This document shows, piece by piece, positions 27,568-36,240 of a stretch of DNA of 64,000 bases (the stretch's first letter is position 1; every line of letters starts with the position of its first letter). Location: contig NZ_JAARLZ010000003.1 of NCBI RefSeq assembly GCF_011759365.1, forward strand, positions 62,001-126,000. The letters run 5' to 3'. This stretch comes from Luteibacter anthropi. GTDB taxonomy: Bacteria; Pseudomonadota; Gammaproteobacteria; Xanthomonadales; Rhodanobacteraceae. The position numbers were made by a program, and so were the translations under genes. Below the pieces are notes generated by a model. The model saw only the letters and a list, made by a program, of their open reading frames with translations, did no database searches and was not told the DNA's origin.

Positions 27568-28998
27568 ATGCTCGCGAAGAGCTACCCCTACTACCTCGCC
27601 AACAAGCCCGTCAAAGCCAAGGCGAAACTCGACGTCACCGACAAGTACACCGGCAAGGTCGCCACGCGCGTGGCCCTGCCCGATGCCGAGGCGCTCGAAC
27701 AGGCCATCGCTGCCGCCACGGCCGCCGCTCCGGCCATGAAGCGCTTCAAGCCCTACGAACGCCAGGCCGTGCTCGAACACTGCGTGAAGCGCTTCCGCGA
27801 ACGCCAGGACGAACTGGCCTACGCGCTCTGCGTCGAGGCCGGCAAACCCATCAAAGACGCCACCGGCGAAGTCACCCGCCTCATCGAAACCTTCAAGATC
27901 GCGGCCGAAGAAGCCGTGCGCCTCAACGGCGAAACGATCAATCTGGAAATCTCCCAGCGCAGCGCCGGCTACTACGGCTACACCCGCCGCGTGCCACTGG
28001 GCCCGGTGTCCTTCATCACCCCGTTCAACTTCCCGCTGAATCTCGTGGCGCACAAGGTGGCGCCCGCCATCGCCGCCGGTTGCCCCTTCGTGCTGAAGCC
28101 CGCCGAGCGCACGCCGCTGGGTGCGCTGATCATTGGCGAGATCCTCGCCGAGACGAACCTGCCCAAGGGCGCGTTCTCGGTGCTGCCGATGGAAGGCCGC
28201 GATGCCGAGGCGCTGGTGACCGATCCGCGCCTGAAACTGCTCTCCTTCACCGGCGGCCTGATCGGCTGGGACCTGAAAGCCAAGGCCGGCCACAAGAAGG
28301 TCACACTGGAACTGGGCGGCAATGCCGCCTGCATCATCGACGCCGACCAGGGCCCGCACCTGGATGCCGTGGTGGATCGCCTCGTCTTCGGCGCCTTCTA
28401 CCAGTCGGGCCAGAGCTGCATCAGCGTGCAGCGTATCCTCGTCCACGATGACGTCTACGACGCGCTTCGACGCAAGCTCGTGGCGAAGGTCAAAACCCTG
28501 AAGGCCGGCGACCCGAAGAAGAAAAACACCTTCCTCGGCCCCATGATCGACGAGGCGGCCGCCACCCGCCTCGAAGGCTGGGTGGCCGAAGCGAAAAAAG
28601 CCGGCGCCAAGGTACTGTGCGGTGGCAACCGCAAGGGTGCGATGCTGGAAGCCACCCTGCTGGAAAACGTGCCGCACGATGCAAAGCTGCAACGCATGGA
28701 GGCCTTCGGCCCCGTAGCGCTGCTGCAACGCTTCATGACCTTCGACGAGGCCATCGGCATCGTCAACGACTCCGACTTCGGCCTGCAGGCCGGCGTGTTC
28801 ACGGACAACATCCGCCACGCCATGCGCGCATGGGACGATTTGGAACAGGGCGGCGTCATCGTCAACGACGTACCCAGCTTCCGCGTGGACAACATGCCCT
28901 ACGGCGGTGCCAAGTCATCGGGCATCGGCCGTGAAGGCGTGCGCTATGCCATCGAGGACATGACCGACCTGCGCCTGATGGTCATTCGTGACGCCTGA
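27568..28998 (+). CDS. NAD(P)-dependent aldehyde dehydrogenase
   Basis: This 476-residue ALDH has ITPFNFPLNLVAHK (catalytic Asn), the Glu in VTLELGGNA, the nucleophile Cys in QSGQSCISVQRI, and MPYGGAKSSGIGREG near the C-terminus. It resembles the sub-family of ALDHs with the QRSAGYYGYTRRVPLGPVSF segment used on phosphorylated or semialdehyde substrates. No substrate can be read off. ATG 27568 is chosen because AAGAGG lies 9 bases upstream; ATG 27562 or ATG 27535 would lengthen it slightly. It lies between the inverted REP and a lipase-like gene. Confidence 0.9.
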   Translation: MLAKSYPYYLANKPVKAKAKLDVTDKYTGKVATRVALPDAEALEQAIAAATAAAPAMKRFKPYERQAVLEHCVKRFRERQDELAYALCVEAGKPIKDATGEVTRLIETFKIAAEEAVRLNGETINLEISQRSAGYYGYTRRVPLGPVSFITPFNFPLNLVAHKVAPAIAAGCPFVLKPAERTPLGALIIGEILAETNLPKGAFSVLPMEGRDAEALVTDPRLKLLSFTGGLIGWDLKAKAGHKKVTLELGGNAACIIDADQGPHLDAVVDRLVFGAFYQSGQSCISVQRILVHDDVYDALRRKLVAKVKTLKAGDPKKKNTFLGPMIDEAAATRLEGWVAEAKKAGAKVLCGGNRKGAMLEATLLENVPHDAKLQRMEAFGPVALLQRFMTFDEAIGIVNDSDFGLQAGVFTDNIRHAMRAWDDLEQGGVIVNDVPSFRVDNMPYGGAKSSGIGREGVRYAIEDMTDLRLMVIRDA

Positions 28999-29056
28999 CA
29001 CGAAGACTGCACACTAGCCCAGCTACGCTGTCGCTTCCTCCCGACGGAAGCGACAC

Positions 29057-30493
29057 GTGTCCACCCTGGTCTTCGTGCACGGCTGGAGCGTTACCGATAC
29101 ATCCACCTACGGCACCCTGCCGGCCACGCTCGTGCAGCGCGCCGCGCAGGCCGGCTCCACCCTTCGGGTGCTCGACATCCGCCTGTCTGAATACGTGACC
29201 TTCGACGATGCCGTGACGATGGACGACATCGTGCGTGGCTTCGATCATGCGCTGCGTGGGCTGGATATCCCCGATGCCCAGTTCGATTGCGTAACGCATT
29301 CCACGGGTGGGCCGGTGGTCATGGCGTGGCTACGTGCGCAACGGATGATGCCCAAGGCTTATGCGAACGTGAAAGCACGTCACGTCATCATGCTTGCACC
29401 TGCTCACTTCGGGTCCGCTCTGGCGAAACTCGGCAAGGGCGTGCTCGGTCGCCTCAAGGCGTGGTTCAACGGTATCGAACCGGGCCAGCGCATCCTCGAC
29501 TGGCTGGAACTGGGCAGCCCCGAATCGCTGGCGCTCAATCTCGGTGTCGTGCATGGCGCCGATCTGTCAACGCAAGGCACATATCTGTTCAACCTCATCG
29601 GCGACCGCCCCGACCGCAAGCTCTACGACGTCATCAACGCCTATACCGGTGAAGATGGCTCCGATGGCGTCGTGCGTCTGGCGGCTGCCAACCTCAACGC
29701 CACGCATCTGACACTCACCCAGCAGGCCGGCGGCCCGTTGCTCACCGCCACCACGGCGCGCGCACCACGCAGCGCGTTCCGTCTGCTGCCGGGCCTTGCA
29801 CATTCCGGCGCCACGCAAGGCATCATGGCCGCGCAGCCACCACCGTCGATCACGGTGGAAACCATCCTGCGCTGCCTCGCGGTGAATTCGGCCGCATCGT
29901 ATGCCGCACTGTGCGATGCCTTCGTCGCCGAAAACGCGCAGCGTGATGCAAACAAGGTGGAGCTGGAGCCAGCTGGCATCTTTGCGCCACGCGTGCATAT
30001 CCATGATCCACGCAGCCTGCTTATCGTGCGGCTGCGCGATGATCGTGGCGAAGCCCCGGTAAACGCGCAATTCCAGCTCACCGCCGGCCCTGAAGCCTCG
30101 CCGGATCAACTACCGCCCGGCTTCATGATCGACCGGCAGGCGAATGATCGCGACGCAGCGACGTGGGCGCTGTTTCTCAACCATGCCATTCTTGCGGGTG
30201 ATGCGGCCGTGCCCGATCCGCGCGATACCTCGAAAACCCTGCGTGGCCCGCTCGTGGCGCATTCGCCCTACGGCGCGCGCATCCAGCCTGCGGACATCAG
30301 CGGACTCATCCGTCATGTAGTCGCGAGCACGGCGCAAAACAGCGATCTGCTCACTAACATGCGCCCCCATGAAACCACCATCATCGATGTGGTGCTGTCT
30401 CGCCGCGTAGCCGAAGGCGTCTTCCGCCTCACCGACAAACTGACGCCCGTCGAAGATTTCCGCCACCCCACTCCCGGCCCAGACCTCCTGTAG
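29057..30493 (+). CDS. alpha/beta-hydrolase (lipase/phospholipase-like)
   Basis: This 478-residue protein with a GTG start is preceded by CGGAAG. The N-terminal half is a lipase-like alpha/beta fold: VFVHGWSVT (oxyanion hole) and FDCVTHSTGGPVVMAWL with nucleophile Ser82 in H-S-T-G-G, the GxSxG-related elbow. The C-terminal half (about residues 290–478) matches nothing I recognise. No signal peptide or membrane segment is visible. Similar two-part proteins include phospholipase effectors of secretion systems; nothing here proves that. The last codons CTC CTG TAG run into a REP arm. Confidence 0.72.
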   Translation: MSTLVFVHGWSVTDTSTYGTLPATLVQRAAQAGSTLRVLDIRLSEYVTFDDAVTMDDIVRGFDHALRGLDIPDAQFDCVTHSTGGPVVMAWLRAQRMMPKAYANVKARHVIMLAPAHFGSALAKLGKGVLGRLKAWFNGIEPGQRILDWLELGSPESLALNLGVVHGADLSTQGTYLFNLIGDRPDRKLYDVINAYTGEDGSDGVVRLAAANLNATHLTLTQQAGGPLLTATTARAPRSAFRLLPGLAHSGATQGIMAAQPPPSITVETILRCLAVNSAASYAALCDAFVAENAQRDANKVELEPAGIFAPRVHIHDPRSLLIVRLRDDRGEAPVNAQFQLTAGPEASPDQLPPGFMIDRQANDRDAATWALFLNHAILAGDAAVPDPRDTSKTLRGPLVAHSPYGARIQPADISGLIRHVVASTAQNSDLLTNMRPHETTIIDVVLSRRVAEGVFRLTDKLTPVEDFRHPTPGPDLL

Positions 30494-30594
30494 GAGCGCC
30501 CCTGTGCGCGACCCCTGAACACGGCAACGACGAAGGAACCCGCAAGCCTGGTCGTGATCGCAGTCAGGGGTCGCGCGCAAGGCGCGCTCCTACA
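30488..30594. repeat. REP pair supplying both stop codons of convergent genes
   Basis: The left arm, CTGTAGGAGCGCCCC, contains the TAG of the lipase-like gene at 30491–30493. The right arm, GGCGCGCTCCTACAC, contains on the minus strand the TAG of the flavin reductase gene at 30592–30590. The arms are about 57 bases apart. Confidence 0.92.
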
Positions 30595-31966
30595 CCATCG
30601 ATTGCAGCTCACCAACGAGCGTGGGTATCAGCTCCGACACTGTCGGATGAATGGGCACCGCCCATTGCAGCGTGTCGATCGTGGCACCGGCATTCATCAT
30701 GTCCAGTACGCCATGAATCGCCTCGTCGCCTCCTGTGCCGAGAATCGCCGCACCCAGGATCAGCCGCGTTTCGGCATCGGCCACCATCGACATGAACCCT
30801 TGTGTTTCGCCCTTTTCCACTGCGCGCCCCACGCGTGTCATCGGCCGCTTCGCCACCAGCAAAGGGCGCCCCGTGGCACGCGCCTGCGCCTCCGTCATGC
30901 CCACGCGCCCAAGCGGCGGATCGACATACAGCGCATACCCGGGAATACGCTCGCTAACCTTGCGCGAGCCACCGTCGAGAAGATTCGCTGCGACAATCTC
31001 GTAATCGTTCCACGCCGTATGCGTAAACGCTCCTTTGCCGTTGCAGTCGCCAAGCGCCCAGACACCCTCCACACGCGTCTCCAGCGCATCGTTGACGACG
31101 ATATAACCCCGCTCGTCCACGGCTACACCCGCACATTCGAGACCGAGATCATCCGTGTTCGGCCTGCGGCCCACGGCAAGCAGCACATGCGATCCCACCA
31201 CCTCCGGATGACCTTCGCGACAATCCACGCCAACGACCACGCCATCGGCATGACGCCCCAGGCGGATACAGCATGCATCGGTACGCACGGCGATTCCTTC
31301 AGACACCAGGATCCCGCGTACGGCCTCTGAAACAGCCTCGTCTTCACGGGCGATCAGGCGGGCACCCTGCTCCACCACCGTCACCTGCGCCCCGAAGCGC
31401 CGGTACATCTGCGCGAACTCCAGTCCGATGTAGCTGCCACCCACTACGACAAGATGCTCAGGCACGGTTTCCAGCGGGATGATCGTGCTGTTGGTGAGGT
31501 AGTCCACCTCATCAATGCCCGGGAAATCGGGAACGTTCGCGCGACCACCTACGTTGAGGAAGATCCACGGCGCCGTCAGCGCCTCGCCATTGACCTCGAT
31601 CACGCGCGGCCCGGTAAAACGTGCATGCCCCCGGATGAGTTCCAGTCCCGGCATCCCGGCAAGCCAGTCTTCATTGCCCTTGCGTGAGTCCAGGATGACC
31701 TTGCGCGCCCGCGCCGCCACTGTGGGCATATCGATCTCGACGGGCCCCGTGATAACCCCGTATTCCGCACCACGTCGCGCCAGGTGCGCGGCGTAGGCGC
31801 TGGCAACGAGGGTCTTGGTGGGTTTGCATCCGGTGTTGACGCAGGTGCCGCCGACCAGATGGCGCTCGATCAGGGCGACGGAGCGGCCCGAGGCAGTGAG
31901 CCGCCCGGCAAGCGCGGGACCGGCCTGGCCGGCACCGACGATGATGGCATCGAACGAACGGGGCAT
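30590..31966 (-). CDS. FAD-dependent pyridine nucleotide-disulfide oxidoreductase (mercuric reductase-like)
   Basis: This 458-residue class I flavoprotein disulfide reductase has the FAD motif GAGQAGPALAGRL, redox-active Cys42 and Cys47 (GGTCVNTGCKPTKT) and the NAD motif VVVGGSYIGLEFAQMYRRFG. ALGDCNGKGAFTHTAWND and a C-terminal dimerisation domain ending in HPTVSELIP are also present. Proteins of this subgroup are often named mercuric reductase or FAD-containing oxidoreductase, but no N-terminal metal-binding domain or mer genes are present. The electron acceptor is unknown. Its stop codon is TAG inside a REP arm. Confidence 0.9.
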   Translation of the reverse strand: MPRSFDAIIVGAGQAGPALAGRLTASGRSVALIERHLVGGTCVNTGCKPTKTLVASAYAAHLARRGAEYGVITGPVEIDMPTVAARARKVILDSRKGNEDWLAGMPGLELIRGHARFTGPRVIEVNGEALTAPWIFLNVGGRANVPDFPGIDEVDYLTNSTIIPLETVPEHLVVVGGSYIGLEFAQMYRRFGAQVTVVEQGARLIAREDEAVSEAVRGILVSEGIAVRTDACCIRLGRHADGVVVGVDCREGHPEVVGSHVLLAVGRRPNTDDLGLECAGVAVDERGYIVVNDALETRVEGVWALGDCNGKGAFTHTAWNDYEIVAANLLDGGSRKVSERIPGYALYVDPPLGRVGMTEAQARATGRPLLVAKRPMTRVGRAVEKGETQGFMSMVADAETRLILGAAILGTGGDEAIHGVLDMMNAGATIDTLQWAVPIHPTVSELIPTLVGELQSMV

Positions 31967-31983
31967 GCGTGGGTCCCTGTCGA

Positions 31984-32060
31984 TGGTGACCCCGGCCCGA
32001 TTCGAACGGGCGACCTTCCCCTTAGGAGGGGGACGCTCTATCCAGCTGAGCTACGGGGCC
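31984..32060 (-). tRNA. tRNA-Arg (anticodon CCT)
   Basis: The reverse strand folds as a 77-base cloverleaf. The acceptor stem is GGCCCCG with CGGGGTC and one G-T pair. The D arm contains AGCTCAGCTGGATAGAGC, the anticodon loop is CTCCTAA with CCT, and the T arm is GTTCGAATC. The CCA end is encoded. It decodes AGG. It lies between the flavin reductase and the DUF2335 genes with no integrase nearby. Confidence 0.96.
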
Positions 32061-32114
32061 CCGGCCGCGAAGCATACCCTACCGGCCCCGGCGAAAAGAA
32101 GGGTTGAACGGCCT

Positions 32115-32525
32115 TCAGTGATTTCCGCGCGCCGTCGCTGCCGCTTTAGGGCTGGCGAGAACCCAGCCGGCAATCAGGATGGCCGGCACACCCAGCGTGA
32201 TGATGGTGCCTATCAGCGGATCCTGGAGGTAAGCGATGCAGCAACCGAAGAGCACCGCCAGCAGGGCGACGATAAAGCCGAACACCAGGGCAAACATGCC
32301 GCGCACGTGACGCCGGCGCTCCAGCGTGCGGCGATGGGCACCCTCCTCCTCCGCCATGCGAATGGTGTGCTCGAAGGCGCGCTCGGTCATGTTCAGGATG
32401 CGCTCGGAGGCACCGGGCACCGTTCTTTCGTAGGCCATCACGGTTTCCGCCGATGGCAGGGTAACCGGAAGCCTGGCCGTGGCATCCTCATGACCGGTGG
32501 TCCCGTTTACGTTGTCGTCGCTCAT
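32115..32525 (-). CDS. DUF2335-type membrane protein
   Basis: This 136-residue protein has an N-terminal segment ending LPSAETVMAYERTVPGASERIL, a basic helical stretch (EHTIRMAEEEGAHRRTLERRR) and two membrane helices (MFALVFGFIVALLAVLFGC; IGTIITLGVPAILIAGWVLA). This is the DUF2335 layout, small membrane proteins of unknown function. ATG 32525 is chosen because GGGGAGG lies 5 bases upstream; the GTG two codons earlier overlaps that site. Confidence 0.8.
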   Translation of the reverse strand: MSDDNVNGTTGHEDATARLPVTLPSAETVMAYERTVPGASERILNMTERAFEHTIRMAEEEGAHRRTLERRRHVRGMFALVFGFIVALLAVLFGCCIAYLQDPLIGTIITLGVPAILIAGWVLASPKAAATARGNH

Positions 32526-32671
32526 CGCCACCTCCCCTTCGATCAGCCGACTCTAGCGACCTGACACAGGGGACGCCAACCGACGAAGGTCATGGATGGC
32601 GATCAATGGCAGGCCGCCAGGCCAGGCTCTTCCCTGGCGGCAGTCTCCAAAAAGGCCCTATAAGATCACCT

Positions 32672-33016
32672 TCATGATCCGAACCCCGTGCAGGTCGGCT
32701 TGCGCAAGTCGATGGCTTCGATGTGCTGATCCAGCGATACGCGAAGATTTGCCCTGTCGATGCACGATGCCAGCAGCCCCTCCTGTAATCGCGTACAGGT
32801 AATCCACTGGCCTGCCGCATCGTTCGACAACGCATGGCAGCTGAAACGGATGCCTGACAGGCGCTCTTCCACGTCCGCTCGCGGGTCACCGATGCGTACG
32901 CGCTTGTGCACGGCCGATTTGAAGTGACCGTCGGGAATGAGGCGATGGCATGCGCCCAACCCTGTCGTCGCCAGAGCCACGACGAACACCGCGAGCAGGC
33001 GTTCAGGCCTCGACAT
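32672..33016 (-). CDS. small predicted lipoprotein of unknown function
   Basis: This 114-residue protein has a signal sequence (RLLAVFVVALATTGLGAC) and a lipobox Cys. The mature part is Cys-containing (FSCHAL, TCTRLQ, SCID, PTCTG), suggesting disulfides in the periplasm. I do not recognise the family. The start ATG 33016 lies inside the end of the upstream GFA gene, a 14-base overlap, so the two are probably co-translated. Confidence 0.7.
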   Translation of the reverse strand: MSRPERLLAVFVVALATTGLGACHRLIPDGHFKSAVHKRVRIGDPRADVEERLSGIRFSCHALSNDAAGQWITCTRLQEGLLASCIDRANLRVSLDQHIEAIDLRKPTCTGFGS

Positions 33017-33419
33017 AACGCAGGTATCCCACCACGCCGCCGCCACCGTCCTTCGGATGGTGCGCGCCGTCGAGCACCTGCACTTCGGCGAAATCGAACG
33101 GGCTCACGCCCTCGATGCAGGCCGCGTTCACGCCGTACTGGTTCGGATTGGAACGGCGCTGGTGAAAGGTGTAGATGCCGCACTTAGAGCAGAAGAAATG
33201 CTTCGCCGTGCCCGTGTTGAACTGGTATTCGGTGAGCGCATCCTGGCCTTGCTCGATGGTGATGCCGCCCAGGTCGGCCGAAACGGCCACGGCACCACGC
33301 ATCCGGCAATACGAGCAGTTGCAGCGGCGCGCGGTGCGCAGGCCATCGGTGAACTTGACGGTGAAACGAACGGTACCGCAGTGACAGGCGGCGCGCGCCT
33401 CGGTGATGTCGGGAAGCAT
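33003..33419 (-). CDS. GFA-family (glutathione-dependent formaldehyde-activating-like) zinc protein
   Basis: This 138-residue protein has the GFA zinc ligands: ACHCGTVRF, RRCNCSYCRMRG and FFCSKCGIYTFHQRR. The family includes glutathione-binding formaldehyde-activating enzymes, but most members are uncharacterised, and small ones like this often lack proven activity. The start ATG 33419 follows GGAAGG. It overlaps the small lipoprotein gene downstream. Confidence 0.9.
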   Translation of the reverse strand: MLPDITEARAACHCGTVRFTVKFTDGLRTARRCNCSYCRMRGAVAVSADLGGITIEQGQDALTEYQFNTGTAKHFFCSKCGIYTFHQRRSNPNQYGVNAACIEGVSPFDFAEVQVLDGAHHPKDGGGGVVGYLRYVEA

Positions 33420-33457
33420 GGCGGACCTTCCGGGTGGGGAGGCGCCATGATAATCCT

Positions 33458-33718
33458 TCACCGCACCAGCGAGAGATGCCGCTGCGGCAACGGTGGCACC
33501 CGGGAAGGCCGCTTCGCGTCGCTTCCAAAGGGCCGCCATACCCCATCGGCCCCTTCGATGCCGATGCTGGCGTCGCCGCCATCGGACACGGCCCGGTTCA
33601 GGGCGGCCCGCAGGGCCTCGTAGCGCGAGGGAAACGACTCGACGACTACCCCGTCGACCCTCACCGGCCAGCGGGTGTCCTCGCCGGGATGGAACGGAAT
33701 CTCGTAGACGCGGGTCAT
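33458..33718 (-). CDS. small hypothetical protein (DUF2188-like)
   Basis: This 86-residue soluble protein has the pattern VRVDGVVVESFPSRYEALRAAL followed by a short C-terminal part with ADGVWRPF. It resembles small bacterial proteins with repeated strand-helix units. The role is unknown. ATG 33718 is preceded at 12 bases by TTGAGG. That site lies in an 8-bp hairpin (CCTCAAGT-ACA-ACTTGAGG, 33730–33748), so translation could be restrained by RNA structure. Confidence 0.6.
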   Translation of the reverse strand: MTRVYEIPFHPGEDTRWPVRVDGVVVESFPSRYEALRAALNRAVSDGGDASIGIEGADGVWRPFGSDAKRPSRVPPLPQRHLSLVR

Positions 33719-33729
33719 GGCTGCAGTGT

Positions 33730-33748
33730 CCTCAAGTACAACTTGAGG
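33730..33748. promoter_or_regulatory. hairpin covering the ribosome-binding site of the 33458 gene
   Basis: CCTCAAGT and ACTTGAGG form an 8-bp perfect stem with an ACA loop. On the minus strand the GAGG of the presumed ribosome-binding site for ATG 33718 is in the 3' arm. Confidence 0.4.
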
Positions 33749-33774
33749 CAAAGCATGCGGTTGCGCGCGTCATC

Positions 33775-33795
33775 GCAGGGTCGTTTTAACCCTGC
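33775..33795. promoter_or_regulatory. 7-bp hairpin upstream of the ALDH7-type gene
   Basis: GCAGGGT (33775–33781) pairs with ACCCTGC (33789–33795) around a 7-base loop. It has no T tract in the plus direction, so it may be a leader structure or an operator dyad. Confidence 0.35.
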
Positions 33796-33921
33796 CCGTC
33801 ACTAACGTTTCCCCCACATCCGTCCCGCGCCGCACAACAGGTCGTGAAGGGGGTGTTTGCTAGAATCCCGGTTTTCCCTCGCACGCCGGCATCCTGCCGG
33901 CGCGTCGCCAAAGGAGTTGCC

Positions 33922-35457
33922 ATGTCCGTCAAGATCCTCGAAGCGCTCGGCCTGAAGTCCACCGAATCCGGTACCTACCTCGGCCGCGGCGAATGGGCCG
34001 CCACCAGCGGTGCCGGCACGCTGTCCCCCACCAATCCGGCCACGGGGGAAGTGATCGCCACGGTGCAGGCCTCCAGCGCGGCGGACTACGAGACCATCGT
34101 CCAGCGCGCCCAGGAAGCCTTCACGGTGTGGCGCAACACCCCGGCCCCGCGCCGTGGCGAGGCCGTGCGCCTGTGTGGTGAGGCCCTGCGCAAGCACAAG
34201 GATGCCCTTGGCTCGCTGGTGGCCCTGGAAATGGGCAAGATCAAGCCCGAAGGTGACGGCGAAGTGCAGGAGATGATCGACATCGCCGACTTCGCGGTGG
34301 GCCAGAGCCGCATGCTCTATGGCAACACCATGCATTCGGAGCGCCCGGGCCACCGCATGTACGAGCAGTGGCATCCGGTGGGCCTGGTGGGCATCGTCAG
34401 CGCGTTCAACTTCCCCGTGGCGGTGTGGAGCTGGAACGCCTTCCTGGCGGCCATCTGTGGCGATATCTGCATCTGGAAGCCGTCGCCGAAGACCCCGCTC
34501 TCGGCCATCGCCACCATGAAGATCTGCAACGAGGCGCTGAAGGACGCCGGCTTCCCGGACATCTTCTTCCTGTTCAACGACGCCGGCACCGAGCTGGCCC
34601 AGACCTTCGTCGACGACAAGCGCATCCCGCTCGTCAGCTTCACGGGCTCCACGAAGATCGGCCGCATGGTGGGCGAGCGCGTGGCCCGGCGCATGGGCCG
34701 CAGCCTGCTGGAGCTGGGCGGCAACAATGCCATCATCCTCGACAAGTCGGCCGACCTGAAGCTGGCGATCCCGGGCATCGTGTTCGGTGCCGTCGGCACC
34801 GCCGGCCAGCGCTGCACCACCACGCGCCGCCTGATCGTCCACTCGTCCATCCACGATGCCGTGGTCGATACCCTCGTGAAGGCCTATGGCCAGGTCGAAC
34901 AGAAAATCGGCGACCCCACCCTCGCCACCACCCTCATGGGCCCGCTGAACAGCCCGGAGGCCGTGCAGGCCTATGTGGACGCGGTGGCCAAGGCCAAGGC
35001 ATCGGGCGGCACCGTGCGCACGGGTGGCAAGGCGCTCACCGACCGCAAGGGCAACTTCGTGCTGCCCACCATCGTCACGGGCCTCACCAACGACGCCGAG
35101 GTGGTGCAGACCGAAACCTTCGCCCCGATCCTCTACGTGATGCCGTTCGACACCCTCGACGAGGCCATTGCCATGCAGAACGGCGTGCCGCAGGGCCTGT
35201 CATCGGCCATCTTCACGCAGGATCTCAAGTCCGCCGAGCAGTATCTGTCGGCATCGGGCTCCGATTGCGGCATCGCCAATGTGAATATCGGCACCTCGGG
35301 CGCGGAAATCGGTGGCGCCTTCGGTGGCGAGAAGGAAACCGGCGGCGGTCGCGAGTCGGGCTCGGACGCCTGGAAGGTGTATATGCGCCGCCAGACCAAC
35401 ACCATCAACTACTCCGATTCGCTGCCGCTGGCGCAGGGCATCAAGTTCGAGTTTTAA
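33922..35457 (+). CDS. amaB: ALDH7-type dehydrogenase (aminoadipate-semialdehyde/piperideine-6-carboxylate)
   Basis: This 511-residue member of the ALDH7/antiquitin group has [38 protein letters not shown] (catalytic Glu), [13 protein letters not shown] (nucleophile Cys) and [19 protein letters not shown] at the C-terminus. The family oxidises L-aminoadipate semialdehyde in lysine breakdown; the name amaB comes from Pseudomonas. AAGGAG lies 5 bases before ATG 33922. No other lysine-degradation gene is next to it, so the pathway role is inferred from the family. Confidence 0.9.
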   Translation: MSVKILEALGLKSTESGTYLGRGEWAATSGAGTLSPTNPATGEVIATVQASSAADYETIVQRAQEAFTVWRNTPAPRRGEAVRLCGEALRKHKDALGSLVALEMGKIKPEGDGEVQEMIDIADFAVGQSRMLYGNTMHSERPGHRMYEQWHPVGLVGIVSAFNFPVAVWSWNAFLAAICGDICIWKPSPKTPLSAIATMKICNEALKDAGFPDIFFLFNDAGTELAQTFVDDKRIPLVSFTGSTKIGRMVGERVARRMGRSLLELGGNNAIILDKSADLKLAIPGIVFGAVGTAGQRCTTTRRLIVHSSIHDAVVDTLVKAYGQVEQKIGDPTLATTLMGPLNSPEAVQAYVDAVAKAKASGGTVRTGGKALTDRKGNFVLPTIVTGLTNDAEVVQTETFAPILYVMPFDTLDEAIAMQNGVPQGLSSAIFTQDLKSAEQYLSASGSDCGIANVNIGTSGAEIGGAFGGEKETGGGRESGSDAWKVYMRRQTNTINYSDSLPLAQGIKFEF

Positions 35458-35472
35458 GCAACGGGTGATGCC

Positions 35473-36240
35473 ATGACCGACCTGCGCTCCACGGAACGTT
35501 TCTCCGACCGCGTCGAGGACTATGTCCGCTACCGGCCGGATTACCCACGGGCGCTGGTCGGCTGGCTGCATCACCACGGCGTAGGCGCCGACTGGTCGGT
35601 GGCCGATATCGGTGCCGGCACGGGCATCTCGGCGAAGATGTTCCTCGATGCCGGTCACCGGGTCACCGCCGTGGAGCCCAATGCGGCGATGCGTGCGGCC
35701 GCCACGCGGTGGCTTGCGGATCACGCGGGTTTCACCGCCGTGGACGGCACCGCCGAGGCCACCGGGCTGCCCGATGGCTCGGTGGATCTCATCATCGCCG
35801 CGCAGGCGTTTCACTGGTTCGACAGGGAAAAGGTACGCACGGAATTCCGGCGCAATCTTTCGCCGCGCGGGCTCGTGTCCGTGTTCTGGAACTCGCGCCG
35901 CCTCGTCGGCACACCGTTTCTCGAAGGCTATGAGCGCCTGCTGCACGAGTACGGTATCGATTATGTCGGCGTAGCCGAGCGCTATACCGATGACGACACC
36001 ATGCAACGATGGTACGGCGCCGGTTACGTCGGCATGGCATCGTTTCCCCATAGCCAGAAGCTCGATTACGCGGCCCTGGAAGGACGACTCATGTCGTCGT
36101 CCTACGTACCCAAGGCCGGCCATATCAACCACGAACCCATGCTGTACGCCCTGCGCTCGCTGTTCGACGCCACGCAGGACGGCGGCACCATTGATTTCGA
36201 CTACGACACCCGGATCTTCCTGGGTCGCCCGGACGCCTGA
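35473..36240 (+). CDS. class I SAM-dependent methyltransferase
   Basis: This 255-residue Rossmann methyltransferase has motif I as [16 protein letters not shown] and acidic motif II with [27 protein letters not shown] (motif IV-like) belongs to the Methyltransf_11-type group. The substrate is unknown. It follows the ALDH7-type gene by 15 bases, and its stop overlaps the start of pyrD by one base (TGATG), so these genes probably form one transcript with pyrD and murB. Confidence 0.88.
   Translation: MTDLRSTERFSDRVEDYVRYRPDYPRALVGWLHHHGVGADWSVADIGAGTGISAKMFLDAGHRVTAVEPNAAMRAAATRWLADHAGFTAVDGTAEATGLPDGSVDLIIAAQAFHWFDREKVRTEFRRNLSPRGLVSVFWNSRRLVGTPFLEGYERLLHEYGIDYVGVAERYTDDDTMQRWYGAGYVGMASFPHSQKLDYAALEGRLMSSSYVPKAGHINHEPMLYALRSLFDATQDGGTIDFDYDTRIFLGRPDA

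Noticed and set aside
29057-30493. Type VI secretion effector locus
   Set aside because: No VgrG, PAAR, adaptor or immunity gene is adjacent; only the fold is suggestive.
30590-31966. Mercury-resistance operon
   Set aside because: The flavin reductase lacks the N-terminal metal-binding domain and no merR, merT or merP is near.
31984-32060. tRNA-Arg as an integration site of a mobile island
   Set aside because: No integrase, phage gene or direct repeat of the tRNA end is found on either side; neighbours are ordinary small genes.
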